NCBI GenBank assembly: GCA_964035545.1 | Contig: OZ037773.1 | Coordinates: forward strand, 8,520,751 to 8,584,750 | Length of the DNA: 64,000 nucleotides | Direction of reading: 5' to 3' | Source: Bugula neritina | Taxonomy: Eukaryota > Bryozoa > Gymnolaemata > Cheilostomatida > Bugulidae | In this document: one piece after another, positions 11,035 through 22,500 of the stretch | How positions within the stretch are numbered: the first letter of the stretch is position 1 | How the letters are laid out: every line of letters starts with the position of its first letter | Position numbers and translations under genes: made by a program | The notes under the pieces: model-generated | Seen by the model: only the letters and a program-made list of their open reading frames with translations | Told to the model about the DNA's origin: nothing | The model's database searches: none

Positions 11035-13308
11035 TTAATCAACATTTGTAAAGTTAAGGGACGGTCTCTTTAGCTGGACAAATATTTCATGGACAAACCT
11101 TTTTCTCCTCACCATCATTGCCAGGAGTACTACAATTAGTAGCACTACTGCAACAGCCAATACGAGGACAGCGTATGATGTCCAGTCATCAAAGGAAAGG
11201 AAGTCACTCACGATTGCTTCTACAAAAAGAGAAAAGTTCAAGCTTACAATATTATTCTGACTATCTTTTTACTATCTTTTACCACTTTCATCCGCAACAA
11301 TTGTTATTGGGAGAGATAATATTATTTGTTGAAAATCATCATGCTCAATAAAAACATAAATTCTATAACACTAGAAGCTGTGGTGTAATGATATATTATG
11401 TTGTTTATAATGTAGTAACAACATAGCCCAAAAAGCAAGTATAAAATACAGAAAAATGAATTATGTTGTACCATTTCAAATTCTAAAGAAAGTTTACAAA
11501 AAGTTATGATGTATCTTTGAAATAAAGTAAAAACATATTTTACTCTGATACTTACAAGTCAAGACCAAAAAATGTATTGATGTTATGATTTGCTAAAATT
11601 CAACTTTGAACCTTAAAAAAATAGTTGCACTTAGATTTCATGCTTCAATAATTCTCATTTCTTAAACTCACCTGATTTAGCCGTCTTTGCTTCAACCTCT
11701 ACGAAAGATGTTGTTTTCATCACAGAAGGTGAAGTTGTCAGCGTTACTTTGTGTGTTGTTGTATACTGGGGGATAGCATCTATAAACATGTACAACACAT
11801 TGCATTGCATAATATATTATAATAGATATGATTTGCAATTTGCATATTATATAATAAAATAGAATAAATTTCACATTATATTATATAATAAAATATAATG
11901 AATTTCACTTTATATAATATAATGAATTTCACATTATACAATATAAAATTTTTTTAGTAATTACAGAACATATAATGCCAACTTGCATGCAAATTGAAAC
12001 ACTAACCTATGTTTTTCATTTATCACTTTGAGAGAGAAAAGCCAGATGTAAATTTATTAAATTGTGAATGTTGAAGGCCCAAGAGTGTGCAGAAAGCAAT
12101 TTGTTGTGTTCATCGATATTGCAATTAATAAGAACATAGTCTATGACATTATTTAGGGGAGAGTACAGCTCGTAACATTCCATTATAGGCTGATGAAAAG
12201 TATATTTCATTACTGTAGTTATATATAACAACTTTAACATAAGTGCATAGAGCTCAGTACAATTATAATAAAACACACTAACTCATTTGTTGTAAGGCAA
12301 AACTGTGAGCAGGTATTTCCAACATGACTATTATGTGTAGAGCAGTAGATATGAAAGATAGCGTTACTATCAGCTCTCATGACACATTATGGATATATTA
12401 TTTTGCATTGTGTAGTAGTATATTACATTACTCACCTTCTAAGGTAAGTACTTCCACACAGTCTTGATAACCAACATACAGTTGTCCTCCACTAGCTGAT
12501 ACACTGTTAGGTGATTTGTCGGCGCAGCTTCCGTTTAGGCTGGCGTTCCAAAAATTAGCTTTTTGTGAGTTGAGCAAATCAAATTGATGAATACCATCAT
12601 GGTCGGCAACCAGGAGTATGTCCACAGAGCGCAGAATGTAGAGGTCTTCTATATTTCGATACACTTCTTTTGAGCTTATTGTGCTATAATTTGTAGCACC
12701 ATTTACCTCTAGCAAGCGAGACCCCGTTGATAGTAGCAAATTGTTATTTTTTGGATTTACAGCCAAACTCCGTAAGTTGATGAGTTGGTGATCATCTTTT
12801 AGAATTGTTTCTACCCGCACACTTTGATAGTCTGCTGAGACTCGCAACAGCCGAACAGCGCTGTTCTTGGAGTCAGTTAAGTAGTACTGATCTTTCCCCT
12901 TGGCCGATACTATAGCATGTGGCTCATTGAATCTAGCTTCTGTACCTTCACCATTATTAAATTCAAAAAATGTACATCTACCGGCAAAAGGACTCGTTGA
13001 ATTTGTTGTTCTATCGACCAATCGCAGGCAATGATTTCTCTTATCAACAACTATGATATGTGAAGAGTTGACTTGGTGGAAACTTGTTATCAGGTTGAAC
13101 CTGGCTGAGAGACCTTGACCTTCTGAGTAACCTGATCGAGAATTTCCAACAAAGGTTTCAAGCCGCTTATCATGCTGCAAAGTACCCAGAGACTGAAAAG
13201 TGGCTATTATGAGTTGATGCCCAGGATTCCCTTTGTCCTCTTCAATGTGATTGGCTGTTGATGGGTATATTGACTGAGAATATCTTTTGTTCCCTGTTAT
13301 TGTTAACC
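11035..13308 (-). CDS. NHL-repeat single-pass membrane protein (5' end unresolved)
   Basis: Three linked exons in minus order: about 13308-12436, 11779-11672 and 11219-11035 (stop TAA); phases 1 and 1 close. The first encodes about 290 aa of beta-propeller with NHL-type signatures: IIVVDKRNHCLRLVD, then GEGTEARFNEPHAI and LTDSKNSAVRLL, i.e. the G-x-G-x-ARFN-P then D-x-N-x-VR pattern. The second encodes a Thr/Ser-rich stalk. The third encodes one membrane helix (VLVLAVAVVLLIVVLLAMMV) followed by RRKR as a stop-transfer signal and a tail of about 20 residues. This predicts a type I cell-surface protein with an extracellular propeller. No signal-peptide exon was recognised upstream, so the gene is longer than shown; the 13308 boundary is itself uncertain (an acceptor at about 13191 is possible). 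Ligand and function are unknown. Confidence 0.7.
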
Positions 13309-13372
13309 TAATGGTTCAATAAAATTATTATTCAATATATCAGGCAAAAATGGTTCAGTTAAAAATTGCACA

Positions 13373-13516
13373 GGTAAAAATGGCACAGGTAAAAATTGCA
13401 CATTTTCAACTCTGGGGTTTGGGGGTTTGAGTTTGAGGTTTGGGAACATTTAAAATTAGCGTGCCATATTTGCTTAATTTCTGATTTGCACCATTATTAC
13501 CTGTGCCATTTTTACC
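13373..13516. repeat. Perfect 19-bp inverted repeat
   Basis: ggtaaaaatggcacaggta at 13373-13391 is exactly inverted at 13498-13516, with a 106-base loop. Partial extra copies of the left arm occur at 13345-13400. Confidence 0.85.
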
Positions 13517-13960
13517 TAAAGTTGCAAAAACTGGCAAGGTTGTACAAAACCAAGTTAGTATTATTTCTCAGCAACAAACATTTTACTTAAAAGCATTTCA
13601 GAGGGGGGGATGAAAACCCGCATGTTCTTACGATCAATCTATTCAGCATTGGCTTTTGTTTTACTCGGCCTGTTTTTGGTAATGTAAGATGAATAAATAG
13701 CATACGATGATTGTATCCACAAACTTTAATAAACATTATAATAATATATGTAACTAAAGCATGCTACCTGGCTGTACAAGTAAATAATCTATATGGCTAT
13801 TTCCTGAAAGAAAATTATTTTAACTTACCCAAGATATATGTTTATTAGTGATGAAACAATGAGATAAAGTTGAAGGAATAATTTAAGCATTATTATTCAG
13901 ATATGTGCCCTCTTGTCCTTTATTTGACCTGGAAGAGTCCTCCCCCTACTCTACATTAAT

Positions 13961-14700
13961 CTGAGCATTCAGCTATGTAGCTAGGTTGAAAGCTCAACAT
14001 GAAATGCTATTCTTGCAGTATATTCTGTGTAACTAAGTCTTTTCAGTAATGAGTCATGCCAAGTTACATAACACCCAATGAACTGATATTCCAAAACTTC
14101 CTTGTTCAACTATATAAACAATGCAACGTTAACTCTATTACGATACAAGTATATAAGGACTGATAAAGTAGATGCCACTGCATACCAATAGATAAGAGAA
14201 ATCTACTGTTATTGTTGATGCAAGTTGCTACGGCTCAATTGCATGCAATTTCAAAAAGTAAAAGTTTATTGTAGCCATTAAATATTTCGTTATTTACAAT
14301 TCTATAATCTGTTTGCTTTTGATTGATATATAAAGCTGAATGCCGTTAATTATAGAATAGTATGCATAAGATTCCAAAGTTGTTGCATTCATGTCTTAAT
14401 TTGCAAAAAGAAACATACATTTTCAAGTTTTGATTAAAGATCCATCAATTTAAATGCATATAATTCTGCTATAGTATATTTGCTATGTTCACACCACCGT
14501 GGGCATTCAGTTATGCAGCTAGGCTGCAGGATCAACATTAAATGCTATTCTTGCATTATAGTCTTTGTAACATAATCCTTTTCAGTCATGAGTCATGCTA
14601 AGTTACATAAAAGCCAATGAATTATCTTTACAAAAAGTTCTTTGCTTAATTTAACAATACATTATTAACTTCATTACAATACAAATACACTAGGTATCAT
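13961..14700. repeat. Diverged direct duplication of about 200 bp
   Basis: The segment 13961-14165 reappears at about 14503-14700. Shared words include gcattcagctatg/gcattcagttatg, aaatgctattcttgca, cttttcagt.atgagtcatg and aagttacataa, followed by a similar AT-rich tail. It could be two copies of a short dispersed repeat or a local duplication. Confidence 0.7.
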
Positions 14701-15819
14701 AACCTGGGTGACTTCCCCCTTGGTGGTAATTTTAGCTTTTAATGGAGGGGAAAAATTTCACACAGGTGGTGAGTTGCGTAAATTTGAGCTCTTGCCTTGT
14801 TTCCCAATTACAGTACGGGTATATCTATAAATCCCATACCATAGTTCGTTTACTTATCTGAACTACATTTTGCAGTCTAAGTCTATTATTCACTTCAACA
14901 TAACTACTACCCTTGCTATACTGTGAATTGAAGCTAGAAAGTTTCAATTGAAAGCCAATTAAAACTAACAGCGGCCATGCAAGCTATGAGTCACCACCTT
15001 TCTGTGAGGTGAGATTCTCATTAATGCTAACCATTGAAAACAAGAAGTGACTTGCCAAGTAGCCTGAGAAGGTGCCAGGTTCAAAAGAGCCAGACTTGAG
15101 CAAGATGGCACAAAAGCATCAGCTGCAGCCATCACATTAATAATTGAACTGCTCTGTATTTTAGAAATGCATAATATAATTATCAGAGACAATTATAATA
15201 TTATGATCCAATATTACAGAACAAATATAGATTTGTATAGTATATTGACTATCAAATAAATTGGGAGGAAGTTGATAGTACAAGTTTGTGAAAGAGAGAA
15301 TAGTATGAAGGTGGAAAACCACTTCGTTATACCATATTTGTTTATTATTCTTGTACATACATGCATGTTATTCGTAAGGTTTTAATCAAAGGGGCTAAGC
15401 TTTTGTGGCTGAAGCTAAATTGACTTGCATAACATTTTATTGCATTAAATATTATACTATACAAAATTTATATATAAATATCATTAGCTATCTAGTTACA
15501 AGTTGTAACACACTGACAATACTTGATATATTATTATACTACTTCATTCAATATGAGAAAAGCTAACTTAAAAGGATGATTGGCATGATACAACAATATG
15601 AAATATCAAGACATAACTTAAACTGTAAAAGCAGCTACAATCATAAAAATATAAAATGTGTAAAACATATCAAAGTAGTATATTGAATATAATGAATAGA
15701 AAAAAGAGAGAGAGAGCTAGTATTTATAAATTCACAGGTATTTTAGAAAGGAAAATATTATAAAACAGAGTATAAAATCCATCAACAGTGACTGGTTGTG
15801 ATGGAGTAACCATTTGGTT

Positions 15820-15990
15820 CTGAGAGGTAGGTAACAGGTGAGTAGGTAACAGGTGGGTGAGCAACGTGTGATTAGGTAAAAGATGAGCAGGTAATGACTG
15901 AACAGGTAATCAGGTAATGAGTGAACAGGTAGCCAGTGAGTATGTAATGAGTGAGTAGGTAATGAGTGAACAGGTAACAGGTAATCAAAG
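15820..15990. repeat. Tandem array of aggtaatgagtgaac-type units
   Basis: Degenerate repeats of words such as aggtaacaggtgagt and aggtaatgagtgaac. Confidence 0.75.
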
Positions 15991-16142
15991 TAGTTTAGAA
16001 ACAAATTAATCACACCTGAGATACACAGTAATTGTCTTTATTCGAACTTATTTTTTAATGACATGAAAATTTTCAAAATCTAATTTCAACAAAATATTGA
16101 TCACAGCTTTCATCAACTTGAAATAATTTGTATAGATAATAT

Positions 16143-16292
16143 ACATGCAGTACAGTACAATACAGTGCAACAGTACAGTACAACAGTACAGTACAACAGT
16201 ACAGTGCAATACAACAGTACAACAGTACAGTACAACAGTAGAGTACAGTACAGTGCAGCGCAGCGCAGCGCAGTACAGCACAGCACAGTACA
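16143..16292. repeat. Tandem array of agtacagtacaac
   Basis: Short units acagtacagtacaac, drifting to cagcgcagcgcag at the right end. Apparent Cys/Leu/Val-rich open frames in all phases are repeat artefacts. Confidence 0.9.
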
Positions 16293-16442
16293 ACAGACAT
16301 ACAATATAGAAATTATAGAAATTAACTTACTGTATTAGTTTGCTTTGTAAGTTTAGGAGAAATCATAAAAATCAATTGATAAACCAGGAAATATGTACTG
16401 TGTGTTAATGTACAATGTTTAACCTGACTTCAGTAGAATTAT

Positions 16443-16570
16443 ATTTTGTTAAAACTGCAGAATCTAAAGTAAGTAAGTACTAAGATGTAAGTACATAGAG
16501 ATAAGTATTAAGAAGTAAGTAGCCTACTAAGAAGTAAGTATTAAGAGGTAAGTATTAGGAGGTAAGTATT
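16443..16570. repeat. Tandem array abutting the symporter stop codon
   Basis: Repeated ggtaagtattaaga units. The last unit merges with the 3' end of the symporter coding sequence: the stop codon (16569-16571, minus) is inside the word gtattaag. Confidence 0.8.
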
Positions 16571-19500
16571 AAGCCCAAAAAGCAAAGAGGAAAGTCCCTA
16601 TGACCATGAGAACAATGGCTGAAGCATCACATAGGATCTTCCAACGTTTCTGCTCCTTCAGTGACAAGTGTTGGTGTTCAGCTTCTGAGCTGCCCTTGAC
16701 CTGAGAGGTCACCTGTTTATCAATGCCGCATACCCAGAGGAGGGCAGTTTTGTACCAGGGTCTTCTGTGTGTTGAGTCTGTCAAGTAGAAGAGGACATGA
16801 GGATGAGAATACTGCTAGTAGTTTACTACTGTTTTGTTTATTATCATTACTATTAGTTTATTATCATTACTATTAGTTTATTATCATTACTGTTAGTTTA
16901 TTATCACTACTATTAGTTTATTATCATTACTGTTAGTTTATTATCACTACTATTAGTTTATTATCATTACTAGTAGTTAATTATCATTACTGTTAGTTTA
17001 TTATCATTACTAGTAGTTAATTATCATTACTATTAGTTTATTATCATCACTATTAGTTCATTATCATTAATGTTAGTTTATCATCATTACTATCAGCTAA
17101 TAGCTTACCATGATTCAGTCCATTATCATTATCATCAGCCTCAGTCTGAATGTGGATCTCCTCAAGTCTCTCTCCCGACTTGTCGACAGCAGCTGCCGTG
17201 TCCTCATTAATCACCTCATTGTCAGTGATGGCCGTCTCGTTTTCGTTATTATCTACAGATATTTCAGCCATTCAGGGAACATCTAGATACAACCTTGAAC
17301 TTTCTATACGAACATTTCAAGAGCACACGTGGATACAAGCACAGAGATGGAGGGTCTACAATTATATAGTGGAATACATTCTGTAGAGGTTGTGTAATAT
17401 TTCCGTAGTGAAATAGTTGAAGAAAAAGATGTGAAAAAATTTATAGGCTAGGAGTAGAGAGAACAGAACTCCATTTATTGTGCTTGGATTTCAATTATAA
17501 TACATGTGGAGAAAATTCCTATATCTCTATAATACAGCCATTCAATGTGAGTTTAACTATTTAGACTAGTTGAAGATGACAAATCTCAAAGAGAGTACAA
17601 CTTCACTGAATTGCTACTAGGCTTTAACTAAAGGGAAACCTGCACATACTACGCAATCATTCTCTTTACTAGGTCACAGTCACACCATCTTGGAGTTGTC
17701 TTATTAACTTTGATTAACATTACCAATAGTGTGTAAGTAATAACCTTACCAACTAGTACCAACTAGCACCGTACCTGCAGGAGGAGAGACTTCCTCTGTA
17801 TCCAGATCTGTTCTCACCTCAGAGCTATGTCGGGACCAGAATGTCAGCCGGTAGAGCTACAAGGGAAGTGGTATTGATGAGAATTCTAGTTTTTCATCAT
17901 ATTATATACTCTAGCTGTCTGAATACACTCTAACGTACTATATATACTCCAGCTGTCTGTATAAATACTCTATCTGTATATATAAATATGTCAACTACCA
18001 ACTTAAACAGCTTTCACAACTTTTTATAGTCACTATATATTTCAGGATTTGGTAGCACCAGCTTTGAGTAAGAGACTACTTTATGTTACATAATAATGTG
18101 AAAGCTGACCAGATACAATATAATATAATACAATATAATATAATACGATATAATAGAATACAATATAATGTGTATAGAATAATAGGGATAATATAATAAG
18201 ATATAGATAATACATAATACAACAAAATAAGTAGAAAATACTATAATAGGTATAACATTATAATACCTATAATATGTTATATTATAGATATAATATAACA
18301 TATTAGGTAGAATATAATATAACATAACACAATAGATAGAGCATAATAAAACATATCAAATAGATTAGCAGTAGACAGAGAGAGTTGATAAACTCACATG
18401 TTTCCTATCGATAGGTTTAGTCAGGATGGAGACAACGACTACTATGATTCCCGTGAAGAAGAAAAGGAAAGTTCCGAAGTAGAGGTAGTGGAAGTCTCTA
18501 ACAATGGCCGGCCGGTAGTCTGTGGGATCTTCGCACGTCGGAGACTTGTATGAATATTGAATGGCGAAGCGAATGAGTCCAGTTCCTATACCAACCACGA
18601 GCCCCACGAAGGCACCCTGTAGATGTGTTGAATAAGAAGTAAAGGAACAATCGGCACCAGTATTTCACAAGCATGTTGGTAGTTAATTAGCCCAATGCAG
18701 CTGCATTTAACACAGCGATGTCTATGAATTTCGTATCACTGAGCTCTATGCTATATGCTTTAGAGAGACAGAAACATAAGATGGTAACCAAGGAGACAAA
18801 AAAGCATTAACAAGTTAGTAAAGTACTAGTTATGATCATTTTTGAAGCTGAAAATTAGTTTATTTGAAAACAACAGCTTTGGTGAGCAACTTGGATATAT
18901 TTTCACACGTCCTGTTTTGTGTATAACTCAATAGAATAGAGCTGACACCACCAAAACATGTTACTACATTGCATTACTATATCCTTAGAGCTGTGATTGG
19001 GCAAAGTTCTTATGTGTAATTTTATTCTCAAAACCTCAACTTATAAGGCTCATGATAACAAAAGTGGTGAGTGATGAAACTTTTCTGTAGAAACTCTGAC
19101 GTCACTTGAAACAAACCTACCAGCTCATTGGCTCGAGACCAGAAGAGTCCAGCTATAAACACGGCTATGATTGGTGGCTGGAGAAAGCTGGAGATTTCCT
19201 GTATGTAGACAAACAGTTCCGTCCCCTGCGACTGTTTGATGATGGGAACCCAGAGGACACTTAGGGCTACTAGTATTAGTACAAACACTCTGTAATATAT
19301 ATTACACTGGCTACTAGTATTAGCACAAACACTCTGTAATATATATTACACTGGCTACTAGTATTAGCACAAACACTCTGCAATATATATTACACTGGCT
19401 ACTAGTATTAGCACAAACACTCTGCAATATATATTACACTGGCTACTAGTATTAGCACAAACACTCTGTAATATATATTACACAGTCTATTAGTATTAGT

Positions 19501-22500
19501 ACAAACACTCTGTAATATATATTACACTGTCTACTAGTGGTTATTGCGGGTGGGGTATCATACCTCCCAACAATCATCTGTTCTCGTGGTGAGGCCTGCT
19601 TCCTCAGCCTCATCCAGATGTCTATGGTGAATATGGTGCTGCTAGAGTTGAATATAGAGGTCAGCGAGGACATGAGAGCTGCCAGCATCACGGCAAGCAT
19701 CATGCCACGGGCACCTGTAGGACATGTCATAGGTGGTCACATGACGTCACGTCAAACATAATAAAGTAAAGTATTAAAATAATACGTATTTCTTTGATGG
19801 GAATTTCAATATTTGAAAAAAACTTGGAATATAAAACAACAACATTTACTAAAGGCTAAGTATGAACTGTAACCGAGAGTGATTTAGTCAGTCAGAGGTT
19901 GTGAACTTATGATAATATCAACAAGTTGGGGCCGTGTGGCGGACCTTCCTACCACATCACTAGTACAAACCAACCCACTCAGCTACATTTTCCACAGTCT
20001 TCTCTAATCTGCCAGAAAAAGTAGTCTACTTCAAACCAGCTCCGCCAGATTTGATACTTTTTGGCAAGGATTTGATTAGAATTACATTTCTTAGACTCGG
20101 GACTTACCTATGGGCATCAGATTGAGAACGAGGGTGGGGTAGGCAATGTTCGAACAGCCACTAGCAGAGCCACAGACGGCCTTGCAAGTCTCCGAATCAG
20201 CGCAGGCCACCGTGTCTGTTCATAAAACAGCATCTCTAATCAATTTGATTATTATGTGTAATAATTACCTACGCTACAGCAATAGCCAGACTACTAGTAC
20301 ACAAGTGGTTGTCATAGCTACCAGCTCACCAACTCTAATATACTTGGGAAATATTTACAAAAAGAATATTTAATTTGTTGCCTTACAGTAGGAAGAAAAT
20401 CAACATTCTCTTACAGAAACATCAAAAGACATAAATTTTAATAGACAGTAGTAAAGGTAGTCAAAATTGTTATCAATACAATACATCTGGAAAGAGTGAA
20501 GATAAACTGCTGGAATTTTCCAGACTAATGACTGCACCTCACAATTACAATTACTTATACTTAACATAATGTGATGATTTTCCTTAAAAACCTGGAATGC
20601 ATATAACCAATTATATAAATTAGTATTCCCATAATACATGTTCTCCAATATTACAGCTGATGGAACTAGAATAAATGGCACTAAACTGATGTGTTGTTAA
20701 TAATGCTATGAATGCCTGCTTATGTTCAGAAATAAAAACATGGCAAAGATTGACATTTATTTAAAATCTGAAATTATTTCAAAAATGAATAAATGTTCTA
20801 CTGTTTCAAGCTAATCTATGCTAAGAAGTCAAATAACTACAATAAAGTAGAGTTGGGAAATACCTACCAGGATATAAAATCCGTGCGATCATTCCAGGAA
20901 AAACCAACGTGAACAAAGGCAATACTTTGAGGAAGCCTGCCAGCACGGTCCCAGCTTTGGCATGTGTGAAGTTCTTAGAAGCCAAGGCTCTTTGAACAAT
21001 AACCTAGACAGAGAGAAGACAAATGCCAGTTGGAACTTTATAAACTCAGTATTCACTGTAACTAGCACAGTGTTAGTAACTTGCGTTTCAAAAGTAGATC
21101 ATTGCAAATCTTTCAGAGATGGTATATGAGATGATGTTTTCAATATTATTTCCACAATCAAAAGCTGGTATAAAGGCCGAGTAATGTGGTTATAATATTG
21201 TAAGTATGTATTTAATATTGTTCAATAGATGAGATAATGCAACTTCAAAACATGTAAGAAAAGAGATTGCCCATCTATAGACCACATTCTTTATTTATCA
21301 GACGGCATTATAGTTGCAGTTTATTCATAACAAGAAGGTAACTACTGTGACAGAATGTAGCCTAGGATACCTGGTCGGCACACCAGTACCAGAGGGAGTT
21401 GATCATCACCCCAACTAGTCCTGGCCAAGGCAGGTCCCCAGTCTTAGGGTCTCTAAACAGGTTCATGTAGTCCTTCCTGGGCAGGTTACAGCTGCTGTTG
21501 GAGAGAATTACGTTGGTGGCCACAGCTGTTGGGTATTTCCGCACCATTTCCTCGTACCCGCCCACTCTTTCAAAGCCTGTAACCAGTTTACCATCAAAAT
21601 GGTGAGTGTGAGCATAGAACTCACACTATATCTGGTATAGAACCCACACTATATCTGGTACAGAACCCACACTATACCTGGTATAGAACTCACACTATAT
21701 CTGGTATAGAACCCACACTATATCTGGTACAGAACCCACACTATATCTGGGATAGAACTCACACTATATCTGGTATAGAACTCACACTATATCTGGTATA
21801 GAACCCACACTATATCTGGTATAGAACTCACACTAACAGAGGTGAAGGTAACTCGACTTACTAATAATGGTGAGGACTATTGCCCCTATCAGCATGAGTA
21901 TGGTCTGTATGAAGTCTGTCCACACCACCGCTGTCAGACCTCCAGTGATGGTAAATATGGCAGCGACAGCGAGCAGGGCGAATATACTGGGGTAGGTGTT
22001 CCACTTGAGAGACTGCTCTATGAATATGGCTCCAGCGTACAAGTCGGACTGAGAGATATACAGAAGAGTTCATTGGAATCAAACAGAAGAGTTCATTGGG
22101 ATCAGACAGAAGAGTTCATTGGGATGAAACAAAGCTAAGTATGTAGTATGTAACATAACACAGTAAATAGAACAAAGAATGTGGTACAAAAATTACGAAA
22201 CTTTTACTCTATCTTAAAACCATGAAATTGCAAACCAGCCACTACACAAATAATATGGTTTGTTGGGAGTAGACAAGGTAAATGTTTGGGTATATCTGTG
22301 TAGTGGGTGAAATGCAAAGGTAGCTATTACTATTGATATGGTACTTTCATCATGTACAGGTTTGTGCCTAATTTTATTAATTATAATAGACAGTCAATAG
22401 ACTAATAAGAGATTATTAAAGTACTGTTAGTAGACTGTTAATAGACAGTTAGTAGATTCGTAATAATATTACTAGACTAGTAATTTTCTGTTAGTGAATC

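Larger units (their letters stand above)
13309..16568. other. Region upstream of NHL gene and downstream of symporter
   Basis: Probably holds the missing 5' exons of the NHL gene, but none could be supported. A higher-GC patch at 14985-15130 is open on the minus strand without recognisable similarity. The rest is repeats: an inverted repeat at 13373-13516, a 200-bp duplication (13961/14503), and tandem arrays at 15820-15990 and 16143-16290. Confidence 0.5.

Noticed and set aside
14965-15192. Minus-strand frame as a signal-peptide exon of the NHL gene
   Set aside because: No convincing hydrophobic signal, and no donor in a phase that fits the downstream exon could be confirmed.
16048-16304. 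Three overlapping Cys/Leu/Val-rich minus-strand frames
   Set aside because: Artefact of the agtacagtacaac array, stop-free in several frames.
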